Assembly (NCBI GenBank): GCA_002690945.1
Contig: NZGL01000014.1
Location: 1 to 44,006 of the forward strand
Source of the DNA: Gammaproteobacteria bacterium
GTDB taxonomy: Bacteria; Pseudomonadota; Gammaproteobacteria; Magnimaribacterales; TMED112
Reading direction: 5' to 3'
DNA length: 44,006 nt
The position numbers and the translations under genes were made by a program. Below, piece by piece: positions 1 to 8,508 of this stretch. How positions within the stretch are numbered: the stretch's first letter is position 1; every line of letters begins with the position of its first letter. A model generated the notes under the pieces. That model saw nothing but the letters and a program-made list of their open reading frames with translations. It searched no databases and was not told the DNA's origin.

Positions 1-84
1 CAACACCGGCACCAACACCGGCACCAACACCGGCACCAACACCGGCACCAACACCGGCACCAACACCGGCACCAACACCGGCAC
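1..84 (+). repeat. 12-bp tandem repeat, seven perfect copies, encoding (TPAP)n
   Basis: The unit CAACACCGGCAC repeats seven times without mismatch and may continue upstream of the window. In the protease frame it reads Thr-Pro-Ala-Pro, a stiff proline linker. The unit is about two-thirds G+C, unlike the AT-rich surroundings. Because 12 bp equals four codons, changes in copy number keep the frame. The perfect nucleotide identity suggests recent slippage expansion. Confidence 0.95.
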
Positions 85-2927
85 CTTCTGGCCTAGCTGT
101 GGGTGGTGACATAGGTGTAAGTGGACCTTTTGCCTTAGATTCAGATGTTAATAGCCCAGATATTACGAATGTAGAAAATGGATTTACTAATAGGGCTCAA
201 TTTGTAGAGGCTAATGCAACAATTCTTGGTTGGATGGGAAATAGCGATGAGTTAGAGGTATTTCAAGTCATAGCTCAGAGTGGTGGATCAGTAGCATTAG
301 AGTTAGAAATAATTAATCATGATGGTGATAGTGGAGATACGACAAATAATACTGATATAGATATCTATGTAATCGATACTGAAGAAAATACTGTTTCTTC
401 TGGAGCAGGTTTAGGAAAAACTGAGACAGCTGAATTACCAGCAGGTAATGGAACAATTTATTATTTACTTATAGATCACTGGAGAGGTTATAACACTGTT
501 CCCTCATCTTATGTGATCACTCAGACACCAAACTTTGCGACCTCAGCTGAGCAAAAAGAAGCTGCCGACAAATCAAATGCTGATTTTAGTTTAGAGAAAA
601 TATTGGTCGTAAAAAAACCAATGCCACCTGAAATGGTTATCGATTTTAATGCAACTGAGAATGAACTTTTACAGTCAATGGGCAATAGGTCAGGAGGATT
701 AGTTGAAATTACTCCTGTAGAACTAAGTGATATAGCAGGCTTACCAGCAGATGAGGGTTATTCTTCTAGATTAAAAGAAGACTTTCCTGATGCTTATAAA
801 AAAGGTAGATGGCAGAAAGCATTATCTATTTTACAGTCACGTGCACCAAGTTTAACGATTGAACCAGATTGGAAAATGTACACTCATGCAGATCCGTTCG
901 TAACCGATCCTAGCTACAATACTTACCAATGGTGGAATTTTGATGTTACTAATTTACCTGAAGGTCTAGATATTATTGGTCAAGAAACCAAACCAATAAA
1001 TGTTGGAGTTATAGACTCAGGAAGCCCAAGCTTAGATGATCCAAGTTTTGCAAGATCCACCTTCCTACCAGATTGGGGTTGGGATATGGAAGATAATGAT
1101 GCTGATCCAATGGACGAAGAATTTTTATTATCAAGCTTTAGTCATGGAATTCATGTTGGTAGTACTATTGCGATGTTAAATGATGGTCTTGATGGTAATG
1201 GAATGGGCGCCAGAATAACACCAATTAGAGTTTGCTATCAAGGTGGCTGTGGGAATACATACGATTCCTATTTGTTTATTAATGGTGACGCTAACCAATC
1301 AAATACCAGCTTTAAACAAAGAGTTGCGGATAATCAAGGTATAGCAGTTGGAGAAGTTACAGAAAATTTACATTCAATAAATATGAGCTATGGTGGCGGC
1401 GGTAGTCAAACATCCCAAGCTTGCGTTAAATTAGCAGAATTATCTGAATCTGGGATATTGGTAGTTTCATCATCAGGTAATAGTGGTATTGGTTCTATTG
1501 GGTATCCTTCATCTTGTCCTACCGTATATTCTATAGGCGCAACTAATGGAACCGATAGAAGGTCGAGTTATTCTTCAACAAATCAATATATAGACTTTGC
1601 TGCACCAGGTGGAGAATATTCAGACTGGAATGCAGATGGAGTTGATGATCTTGTCTATGCCTATGCATATTGGGAAAACTATATTTTAAATAGCAATAAT
1701 GGTAATTATATGATTGGTGCTCAAGGAACCTCAATGGCATCACCTCATGCAGCAGGCATATTAGGGTTAGTTAAATACTATTATGAAGAAGTAGCTAAAC
1801 CTTTTGAAACAAACTCATCATTACCTTCCGTGCTTAAATATACTCAGGTAGATAAAATGCTACGAGCTAATTTACTTACCAATGATGTTAACAAAGAAGC
1901 TAGAGATAATGATCCTGTTGCTAGACCTGGGTGGGATGAGCGCTTAGGCTTTGGAATAATTGATCTAGAAAAAAGTCTTAAATCTATTAATGCTTTCAAT
2001 AGCGGTTATTTTACAAGTTTTGATAATCTTCCGTATTATGAAGGCCCAGCATTAGTAGCTTTAGATGCAGCCAGTTCATATGAAGGTACATTTACTATAA
2101 CTCCTAATGGTGCAGCTGGTGCAGGTTTCAATACAGTTACATATACATACGTGGATGAATTTTTAGATGTAACTGATAATGGTTCTACTTTTACAGTTAA
2201 GAAAGACCCGGATTATTCTTGGGCAGGCTGGGTAAATACACCAATAACGTTTAGCTTCCCAATGGAAGCAGGAGCAGGAGTCCCATATGATGGCTATGAA
2301 TTACTATCAGTAGGCGTTAATGTAATTTTCCATGTAATAGGAAATGCATATGATGTTAATTTCCCTACTCTTAAAGCTCGTCTTCTTGATGATGTTGGAG
2401 CTTTAGTTGCTGAATCTACTTCGTCAGTTACTGATGGAGTGGGAGCTTTTATTTTTGATGAATTAACAGCAGGAACTTATAGACTGGCAATCGGTTCAGA
2501 TATAAATGGAGATAATTCATGGGGTGGTCCTGGAGAAATGTCTGGTTCTAGCGATTTATTTCAGATTACAGACACAAATGTCACTGTTGACATAAACCTT
2601 GCTCCTGAGAAAACAGGAGTTGCTAATAGTGCACCTGTAATAACGTCCAACCCAACAACTGTTGCTTTTGTAGGATCCACTTATATTTATGGTGTACAAG
2701 CCTCAGATGCTGATGATGACGATCTTACATATACAGTTAATGTATATGATTCATCTGGAGATGAAGTTAGCTCTTTCTTATCCTTTGGTGCATTTCCATG
2801 GCCAGCAACAACACTATCAGGAACACCAACTGCAGATGATGTTGGTGTATATACTATAAGAATAGTAGTTACAGATGGTACTGATGCTGCTGTTCAAGAG
2901 TACAGCCTAGAAGTCAAACAAAGTTAA
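3..2927 (+). CDS. Secreted subtilisin-like (S8) serine protease, 5' truncated by window edge
   Basis: The frame is open from base 3, so the real start lies upstream; the GTG at 99 is internal. Numbering from that GTG, the catalytic triad is D306 (VIDSG), H349 (SHGIHVG) and S545 (GTSMASPH), with oxyanion N461 (SSGNSG), all typical of peptidase family S8. Before the catalytic domain there is a (TPAP)n linker, then a beta-rich segment with a DIDIYVID motif that resembles pre-peptidase or PPC-type domains. After it come a segment resembling carboxypeptidase-regulatory/SdrD-B folds (about 750-850) and an Ig/cadherin-like repeat (about 855-942, SDADDDDLTYTV). The composition is extracellular: acidic, rich in Asn, Ser and Thr, with few Cys. 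It probably degrades exported or environmental protein. No C-terminal membrane anchor is visible, and the signal peptide would lie outside the window. It is followed 5 nt later by a DUF3089 hydrolase gene, so the two are probably co-transcribed. Confidence 0.9.
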   Translation, partial: TPAPTPAPTPAPTPAPTPAPTPAPTPAPSGLAVGGDIGVSGPFALDSDVNSPDITNVENGFTNRAQFVEANATILGWMGNSDELEVFQVIAQSGGSVALELEIINHDGDSGDTTNNTDIDIYVIDTEENTVSSGAGLGKTETAELPAGNGTIYYLLIDHWRGYNTVPSSYVITQTPNFATSAEQKEAADKSNADFSLEKILVVKKPMPPEMVIDFNATENELLQSMGNRSGGLVEITPVELSDIAGLPADEGYSSRLKEDFPDAYKKGRWQKALSILQSRAPSLTIEPDWKMYTHADPFVTDPSYNTYQWWNFDVTNLPEGLDIIGQETKPINVGVIDSGSPSLDDPSFARSTFLPDWGWDMEDNDADPMDEEFLLSSFSHGIHVGSTIAMLNDGLDGNGMGARITPIRVCYQGGCGNTYDSYLFINGDANQSNTSFKQRVADNQGIAVGEVTENLHSINMSYGGGGSQTSQACVKLAELSESGILVVSSSGNSGIGSIGYPSSCPTVYSIGATNGTDRRSSYSSTNQYIDFAAPGGEYSDWNADGVDDLVYAYAYWENYILNSNNGNYMIGAQGTSMASPHAAGILGLVKYYYEEVAKPFETNSSLPSVLKYTQVDKMLRANLLTNDVNKEARDNDPVARPGWDERLGFGIIDLEKSLKSINAFNSGYFTSFDNLPYYEGPALVALDAASSYEGTFTITPNGAAGAGFNTVTYTYVDEFLDVTDNGSTFTVKKDPDYSWAGWVNTPITFSFPMEAGAGVPYDGYELLSVGVNVIFHVIGNAYDVNFPTLKARLLDDVGALVAESTSSVTDGVGAFIFDELTAGTYRLAIGSDINGDNSWGGPGEMSGSSDLFQITDTNVTVDINLAPEKTGVANSAPVITSNPTTVAFVGSTYIYGVQASDADDDDLTYTVNVYDSSGDEVSSFLSFGAFPWPATTLSGTPTADDVGVYTIRIVVTDGTDAAVQEYSLEVKQS

Positions 2928-2932
2928 TTCTG

Positions 2933-4039
2933 ATGTCACAAGAAAATGATTCCATTCTGGAAGAATTCTTTAATTCAATTACCCCAGATTATGACTTTGA
3001 TGTAATAAAAACACCTAAAGAACCAGACTATTCAAATGATGATTGTTGGGCAACATTACCTACTTTCTCTTCTGTAGCAGAATTGCTTCCAAAAGAATTG
3101 AATGAAGGGAATAATAATAATGAAGTCGACTGCTTTTTTATTCATCCTACTGGTTTTTTTCTTAAAGATTGGAATTTTGATCTAGCAAAAGATAGTTCAA
3201 CTTTCCAAAGGACGGAGCTAATGCTGGCAACTCAAGCTTCTATCTTTAGCAAGATTTCAAACATTTATGCACCTGAATACAGGCAAGCAACATTCGCTGC
3301 AATTTCTACAAACCAGAAAAATAATAGTGCCCTTTCTTTAGAGTTAGCTTATCAAGATGTAAAAAATTCGCTGTTATATTACATAGAGAACTTGGCAACA
3401 AATAAACCGCTTATTTTAAGCTCACATAGTCAAGGCTCATTACATGCTCAAAGACTTTTATCTGAAGAATGTTTTCGCACCTATTTTAAAAATAATTTAA
3501 TTGCCGCATACCTTATTGGATATCCTCTTGAGCAAGATTATCTTGATTATCATAGCTATAAGGTATCCTTTTCTGACGATCAGATTAAACCAATTATTCA
3601 ATTTCAAACTATAGGTGAGGGCGGAAAAAGACAAAGACTAAAATTTTGGATGTATGATGGCTCTGGCTATTCACTTCAACCTATTAAAAAACTTGCAACA
3701 ACAAATCCAATCTCATGGAATAACTCACTAGATTGGCATGAATCAAAATTTGATTCTTTAGTTATGCCTAAAATTACAGGACCTTCAGTTCTAGTTGACT
3801 ATCATCGTGCTGAGAGTAATGAAAGCCAAATAAAAGAACTGTGGATGCCAAAAAACCAAGAATTTGCTGCAAGAATAGGTGCTGATGGCCATCTTGAAGC
3901 TAAAGGACCAACCATAGATAGAATCATAGCTAAGGATATCGGTTGGAACAAAGACTTACATATATGGGACTATCAAATTTTCTGGAACCACATAAGAAAG
4001 AATGTTAAAAAAAGAATCAATAACTTTTTAGGAAAATAA
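2933..4039 (+). CDS. DUF3089-family alpha/beta hydrolase (lipase-like)
   Basis: This 368-residue protein has the DUF3089 pattern: a beta strand ending in FFIHPTGF (about 68-75), a W-NFDL segment, QASIF and YAPEYRQA (about 112-119), then SSHSQGS with the probable nucleophile S166. These match the DUF3089 order seen in putative lipases and esterases. The substrate is unknown. No signal peptide is visible at the chosen ATG, so it is probably cytoplasmic. It starts 5 nt after the S8 protease stop, and the next gene's ATG follows its stop directly, so the three form a tight operon. The C-terminal part has conserved-looking DYHRAESNE and HIWDYQIFW segments that could supply the acid and base residues, but I could not assign them. 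Confidence 0.75.
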   Translation: MSQENDSILEEFFNSITPDYDFDVIKTPKEPDYSNDDCWATLPTFSSVAELLPKELNEGNNNNEVDCFFIHPTGFFLKDWNFDLAKDSSTFQRTELMLATQASIFSKISNIYAPEYRQATFAAISTNQKNNSALSLELAYQDVKNSLLYYIENLATNKPLILSSHSQGSLHAQRLLSEECFRTYFKNNLIAAYLIGYPLEQDYLDYHSYKVSFSDDQIKPIIQFQTIGEGGKRQRLKFWMYDGSGYSLQPIKKLATTNPISWNNSLDWHESKFDSLVMPKITGPSVLVDYHRAESNESQIKELWMPKNQEFAARIGADGHLEAKGPTIDRIIAKDIGWNKDLHIWDYQIFWNHIRKNVKKRINNFLGK

Positions 4040-5434
4040 ATGAAACTCAATAATATAGAAAAAATTTCATTTGGACTCGGGGGTGGAGTAAATGCAATAA
4101 AGACAGACTTCTTTGTATTCTATTTAGGCGTCTACTATTTAACAATTATCGGTTTAAACCCACTGCTCACAGGTTTTGCCTTATTTATAGCATTAATTTT
4201 TGATGCTATTACAGATCCTTTAATAGGTGCATTTTCAGATCGACTTAAAACTAAATATGGTCGTCGGCATTTATTAATGGCACTATCTTTAATACCAATA
4301 TCATTGAGTTATATTTTGCTTTTTATTCCTGACTCATCATGGGCACAAGATGAATTTAAGCTTTTTCTTTGGTTGCTTTGTTTCACTATATTAACTAGAT
4401 TCTCTGTGACACTTTTTGATATACCTCATAGAGCATTGGCTGCTGAGATACCAGATACATATGAAGACAAAGCAAAAATTATGTCACTAAGGGAAGGTTT
4501 TCAGTCTTTAATTGCTCTTTCTCACTCTTTTATTATCTTGCCTTTATTAAACTTTAATCCTGATTCATCTTCTTGGCTAAACGTTGGGTTTATAGGCGCA
4601 TTTTTAATGTTTTTCTTTGGCACTATGTCAATCATAGGGACAAAAAATCTAATACCTAGCTTAAGAACATGGAGCGAGGACCCTAATTTTATAAATAATT
4701 CAAGGTGGAATAAATTAAGCACAGAATTAAGTTTTGTTTTTAGAAATAAAACTTTATTAATATTTCTTGTGGGTTCTGTATTCATACAGATTGCTTGGGG
4801 TCTTGCGAATAGTTTGACTCTATTAACAAATACTCATTTCTGGGGACTTCAAACATTTCAACTTCAACAATTCATAACTGTGTACTTTTGCTCAACAATT
4901 TTTAGCTGGCTAATAACTCCAAAACTTGTAGAAATATTTGATAAAAAAAATATAGTAATTTTTAGTTTGATAACTATTGGTATATTCCAGTCTCTACCAT
5001 TTTTGCTATTTAAGTTAGGTCTGACTCCTCCGCAAGGAAGCCAAGACCTAATAATATTTTTATCAATCCCGTTATTCTTAACAGGAACCTTCTCCTTAGT
5101 AAGCTTAATGACAAGAGAAGCAATGGTTCCTGATGTTATTGATGCAATACATCTTGAATCAAATATGAGACAAGATGCAACAATAAGTTCGTTGACATCC
5201 TTCTGTGCAAAGTGCATGACAGGATTTGGACAATTTTTTTCTGGATTTATTCTTTGGTTAATTGCTTTTCCTAGAGCAGATGATGAGCCAACATTGATGC
5301 AAGAAGAATTTTTAGCTTTTTTTCAAGGCCCAACGATTTTCATTCTTTTTCTAATCCCTATTTTTATATTCTCTTACTACCCAATAACAAGGAAACAACA
5401 TAGAGAGATCAAAGAAGGCTTAGAGAATTCTTAA
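4040..5434 (+). CDS. GPH/MelB-type sugar:cation symporter-like MFS transporter
   Basis: This is a 464-residue polytopic membrane protein with about 12 hydrophobic segments. The N-terminal half carries the glycoside-pentoside-hexuronide signature: DAITDPLIGAFSDR followed by KYGRRH (about 54-77), where MelB has its cation-site aspartates and the loop 2-3 motif. The start ATG directly abuts the DUF3089 stop (0 nt). In this family the usual substrates are sugars or glycosides, but marine homologues next to hydrolases may carry other small organic molecules. I infer uptake of a product of the upstream secreted or cytoplasmic hydrolases, with no direct support for a specific substrate. The operon appears to end here, because a new -10-like element precedes the next gene. 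Confidence 0.8.
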   Translation: MKLNNIEKISFGLGGGVNAIKTDFFVFYLGVYYLTIIGLNPLLTGFALFIALIFDAITDPLIGAFSDRLKTKYGRRHLLMALSLIPISLSYILLFIPDSSWAQDEFKLFLWLLCFTILTRFSVTLFDIPHRALAAEIPDTYEDKAKIMSLREGFQSLIALSHSFIILPLLNFNPDSSSWLNVGFIGAFLMFFFGTMSIIGTKNLIPSLRTWSEDPNFINNSRWNKLSTELSFVFRNKTLLIFLVGSVFIQIAWGLANSLTLLTNTHFWGLQTFQLQQFITVYFCSTIFSWLITPKLVEIFDKKNIVIFSLITIGIFQSLPFLLFKLGLTPPQGSQDLIIFLSIPLFLTGTFSLVSLMTREAMVPDVIDAIHLESNMRQDATISSLTSFCAKCMTGFGQFFSGFILWLIAFPRADDEPTLMQEEFLAFFQGPTIFILFLIPIFIFSYYPITRKQHREIKEGLENS

Positions 5435-5443
5435 GTTGGAGTT

Positions 5444-5449
5444 TATAAT
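5444..5449 (+). promoter_or_regulatory. Candidate -10 element upstream of nitroreductase gene
   Basis: A perfect TATAAT lies 26 bp before the nitroreductase ATG, in the 41-bp gap after the symporter gene. No good -35 box is found 16-18 bp upstream. The gene has a clear Shine-Dalgarno AAGGG at 5465-5469, 6 nt before the ATG. In AT-rich DNA a lone TATAAT can occur by chance. Confidence 0.35.
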
Positions 5450-5475
5450 TTAAATTCATTAATTAAGGGCTAGCA

Positions 5476-6141
5476 ATGAATGTAAAAGATGCAATAAATA
5501 AAAGACGATCAGTAAGAGCTTTCTTAGATAAAGAAGTAGATATTGAATTAGTAAAAGAAATTTTAGAGACCTCTAAAAGAGCACCATCAGGAGTAAATTC
5601 TCAACCTTGGAAAGTCTATGTCTTAATGGGAGAAGCTAAAAATAATTTAGTTAGAGAAGCATGTGAAAAATTTGATAAAGGTGAAATGGAAAAAGAACTT
5701 TATCAAGTCTATCCAGAAGAAAGACCAGATTGGTATAAATCTAGACAAAGAAGTACAGGCTTTGCTTTGTATGGAGCACTTGGCATTGCTAAAGAGGACA
5801 TGGATAAAAGGATTGCTCAAGCAAAAAAGAATTATCAGTTTTTTGGTGCACCAGTTGGCCTTTTTATAACTGTAAATAAAGCTGTGGGACCAAACGGATG
5901 GGGCCATGTAGGGCATCTTATTCAAAATATATGCCTATCTGCAGTAGGTGAAGGTCTTGGAACTTGTCTTCAAGAAGCATGGGCGGGGCTACCATTATTA
6001 GTAAAAGATCATGTTGAGTATGGCGATGATGAAATACTCTGGTGTGGAATTGCTTTAGGTTATGAAGATTCAGAACACCCAGCGAATAGCTTTACAACTG
6101 AAAGAGAAGAATTGGAGAGTTACGCTAAAATACTAAAATGA
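5476..6141 (+). CDS. Nitroreductase-family FMN oxidoreductase
   Basis: This 221-residue protein has the nitroreductase fold signatures: an N-terminal RRSVRAF FMN-phosphate-binding motif (about 10-16), SKRAPSGVNSQPW (about 34-46) and a C-terminal GLGTCLQEAW / WCGIALGYED block. Members are usually homodimeric flavoproteins that use NAD(P)H to reduce nitro groups, quinones or enones. The physiological substrate here is unknown. The stop overlaps the ATG of the next hydrolase gene (ATGA), so the two are probably translationally coupled. Confidence 0.85.
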   Translation: MNVKDAINKRRSVRAFLDKEVDIELVKEILETSKRAPSGVNSQPWKVYVLMGEAKNNLVREACEKFDKGEMEKELYQVYPEERPDWYKSRQRSTGFALYGALGIAKEDMDKRIAQAKKNYQFFGAPVGLFITVNKAVGPNGWGHVGHLIQNICLSAVGEGLGTCLQEAWAGLPLLVKDHVEYGDDEILWCGIALGYEDSEHPANSFTTEREELESYAKILK

Positions 6142-7046
6142 AAGAATTTAATCTCGCAAGCCAACACGGGAATCTTAGAGGTGTTGTTTGGGATGATGTT
6201 CAGAATCCAATTGGGACAGTTCAAATAGCTCATGGTCTTGCTGAATATCATGGTAGATATATTGAAACAGCAGAGTTTTTAAATGATCTCGGTTATATAG
6301 TTTACTGCAATGATCATTTGGGTCATGGGTTACATATATCAGACGGAAAACTTAAAGGCTATTTCACAGAAAAAGGTGGTTATGATGCGGTTGTAGATCA
6401 GCTTGCCGAAATGAATTTACATATACGAAAAGAAAGTCCATCTGCAAATCATTACATTTTAAGTCATAGTCTTGGAACACCCTTAACTCTTTCTTTATTG
6501 CAAAGAAATATATCCTTTCATGGTGCAGTTCTTAGTGCTCCTTTTAGCCTAAGTCCAGGCCTACTTTTCTTAAATAATCTACTGCTATGGCCGGAATATA
6601 CATTTGCTGATAGAAAATCCATTAGCAAAGAAATGGAGAAACACACTACTTTAAAACACAATTCTTTTTTTAAACCTAATAGAACAACCCATGATTATCT
6701 TTCAACAGATGAAGTTAAAGTAGATGAATATATTGCCGATCCATACTGTGGATTCCCGAAAACAATACAATTATGGAAAGATCTAGCATATGGCTTTAAA
6801 GATCTTTGGACTAAAAAAAGCCTTTCTGATATTGATTTAAAAATTCCCTTTTTAATTTTAACTGGCGATCAAGACCCCATTAATGAAAAAGGAAAACAAG
6901 CCGAAGAGATATCTAACTTATTAATTGATTGTGGGTTTAAATCAGAATTTATTTCATACAAAGGAATGAGGCATGAACCTCTTACAGAAATTCAACGAGA
7001 TATCATATTGAAAAAAATTGGTAATTTTTTTGGTTCTAATTGTTAA
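6138..7046 (+). CDS. Alpha/beta hydrolase, monoacylglycerol lipase / lysophospholipase-like
   Basis: This 302-residue Hydrolase_4 (serine aminopeptidase S33-like) protein has an oxyanion-hole region AHGLAEYHGRY (about 31-41), the DHLGHG motif (about 59-64), the nucleophile elbow SHSLGT with S111, a probable acid in TGDQDP and a histidine in GMRHEPL. These follow the order seen in bacterial monoacylglycerol lipases and PldB-like enzymes. The elbow begins with Ser and not Gly, a common variant. It has no signal peptide and is probably cytoplasmic. It overlaps the nitroreductase gene by 4 nt. Its stop overlaps the end of the convergent M48 peptidase gene by 4 nt, leaving no room for a terminator between them. 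Confidence 0.85.
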   Translation: MKEFNLASQHGNLRGVVWDDVQNPIGTVQIAHGLAEYHGRYIETAEFLNDLGYIVYCNDHLGHGLHISDGKLKGYFTEKGGYDAVVDQLAEMNLHIRKESPSANHYILSHSLGTPLTLSLLQRNISFHGAVLSAPFSLSPGLLFLNNLLLWPEYTFADRKSISKEMEKHTTLKHNSFFKPNRTTHDYLSTDEVKVDEYIADPYCGFPKTIQLWKDLAYGFKDLWTKKSLSDIDLKIPFLILTGDQDPINEKGKQAEEISNLLIDCGFKSEFISYKGMRHEPLTEIQRDIILKKIGNFFGSNC

Positions 7047-8458
7047 CTTCTTCTTCTGCTAGATTGGACGTAAGTTTGAAGTATTAAAATTCTTTCAGTG
7101 ATTATTTCTCTAATTTTAAAATTATTTCTAGCAATTCTTCTAGCTTCTTGTAGATCTCTTAGTGCCTCTTCATATCTTCCTGAATAAAAGAGAAACTCAC
7201 TATTAGTCAAATGATAGCCAAGCATATTATTGCTACTTTTTTGTACGGCACTGAGATCCTTTAATAGATTTATATCTACAGGTCGATAGAACTTTATGTC
7301 TTCTAATAGTTGTTCAGCAGCTAGATAGTTCTCTTCTAAAATATATGCATTTGCTAAATTATAGCTAAGTGGGTAATTCCCTAATGAAACAGCAAGAAGT
7401 TCTTTTGTATAATCTTTACTTTTCCTAACGTTGCCAGAGTCTGTATAAACTTCTGCTTTTGTAGTTTTTATTATTAAGTTGTCTGGGTATTTAGCCTCGA
7501 GCAATTCAAGAATTTCAATTGCTTTTGTAAAGTTTAACTTTTTCTTTTCTATAAGAGCACTAAAATATAAATCTTCATCGGTATCTCCAATTTCTTTTTC
7601 AAAAGCCTTTATAGTTAGATTGTCAGTCATCAAAAACTTCACTCTCTTTTTGATTAATTTAAAATTTAGACTATCAACTTTTCCACCCTCAGATCCTCTT
7701 GCTTTTTCTCGTGATTCTGTAATTCTTCTAGTAGTAATTGGGTGAGTTAAAAGAAATTCTGGGATATTGTCACCACTTAGTCTTCTAAGTTCTTGCATAT
7801 TTTTGAACATTTCTGCCATTTCACTTGCGTCATAGCCAGAATTTTCTAGAGTTACAAAACCCTCTCTATCTGCTTCAGTCTCATATAGTCTCGAGAACCT
7901 CAGTCGTTGAGTAGCAAGCAATCCTTGCCCTCCCAATATAGCTGCTGGACTTCTCGTCGTAACCGCAACAACTATAGAAGCTAATATTGCAGCCATACTG
8001 GCATTACTTCTATCGCTACTTTCTAGAATCTGTCTAGCAAAATGTCTTTGACTTAAATGAGCTAACTCATGAGCTACTACTGATGCAAACTGTGCTTCAT
8101 TATCAGAATGCTTAAATAACCCTGCATTAATACCAATTATTCCTCCAGGAGCAGCAAAAGCATTTAAATTGTTATCTTCAATTAATAGCACTTCAAATGT
8201 TTTTTTATTTACTTTGCTGTTTTCTCCAATTTTATAAATGAATAACTCTGTCCATTCTTGGACAATTGGATCATAGAGAATTTTTGCATCTTTTTTTAGA
8301 TCCCTTAAAAATTGTCTTCCAAGTGCCTGTTCTTCGGTTTCAGAAACAGCTCCACTAAGCCTATCTCCTATAAGTGGCAGCTCAATGGTCTTTTCTTGAG
8401 AAAAAACAATGCTTGTAAATAACAAGCATATAAAAAAATGAATTGTTTTTTTAATCAT
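7043..8458 (-). CDS. bepA: BepA-like periplasmic M48 metalloprotease with TPR tail
   Basis: The N-terminus has a signal peptide (hydrophobic FFICLLFTSIVFS, cleavage likely near residue 20). The zinc motif HELAH has ligands H130 and H134 and catalytic E131, with the third ligand in YETEADREG near 195. A later histidine, H239 in LLTHP, matches the position of the switch histidine described for E. coli BepA (YfgC). The C-terminal 200 residues look helical and repetitive, consistent with TPRs. Its length of 471 is close to the 487 of E. coli. BepA controls the quality of outer-membrane proteins, notably LptD, together with the BAM complex; two BAM lipoproteins (bamC, bamB) are encoded in this window. 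It is divergent from the downstream permease gene across 50 bp and convergent with the lipase-like gene. Confidence 0.85.
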   Translation of the reverse strand: MIKKTIHFFICLLFTSIVFSQEKTIELPLIGDRLSGAVSETEEQALGRQFLRDLKKDAKILYDPIVQEWTELFIYKIGENSKVNKKTFEVLLIEDNNLNAFAAPGGIIGINAGLFKHSDNEAQFASVVAHELAHLSQRHFARQILESSDRSNASMAAILASIVVAVTTRSPAAILGGQGLLATQRLRFSRLYETEADREGFVTLENSGYDASEMAEMFKNMQELRRLSGDNIPEFLLTHPITTRRITESREKARGSEGGKVDSLNFKLIKKRVKFLMTDNLTIKAFEKEIGDTDEDLYFSALIEKKKLNFTKAIEILELLEAKYPDNLIIKTTKAEVYTDSGNVRKSKDYTKELLAVSLGNYPLSYNLANAYILEENYLAAEQLLEDIKFYRPVDINLLKDLSAVQKSSNNMLGYHLTNSEFLFYSGRYEEALRDLQEARRIARNNFKIREIITERILILQTYVQSSRRRS

Positions 8459-8508
8459 AAAGTTAACTATAATTATTTGATAACTATTTTATAAGAAGAT
8501 TCAATAAA

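Noticed and set aside
99-101. GTG at 99 as the start of the S8 protease
   Set aside because: The frame is open upstream to base 3 and encodes the (TPAP)n linker; no Shine-Dalgarno precedes the GTG. The gene is truncated by the window edge.
4864-5217. Antisense ORF of 117 codons over the symporter gene
   Set aside because: It mirrors a well-supported transmembrane gene and has no start context or recognisable domain.
5436-5444. TTGGAGTTT shared with 33161-33169 as a regulatory repeat
   Set aside because: The match is nine bases only, and the surrounding sequence differs; chance similarity of AT-rich leaders is likely.
8459-8508. Divergent promoter between bepA and the PerM-type gene
   Set aside because: TATAAG (8490-8495) and TTGATA (8477-8482) are present but only 7 bp apart, so they cannot be a -35/-10 pair. 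A promoter must exist but I cannot place it.
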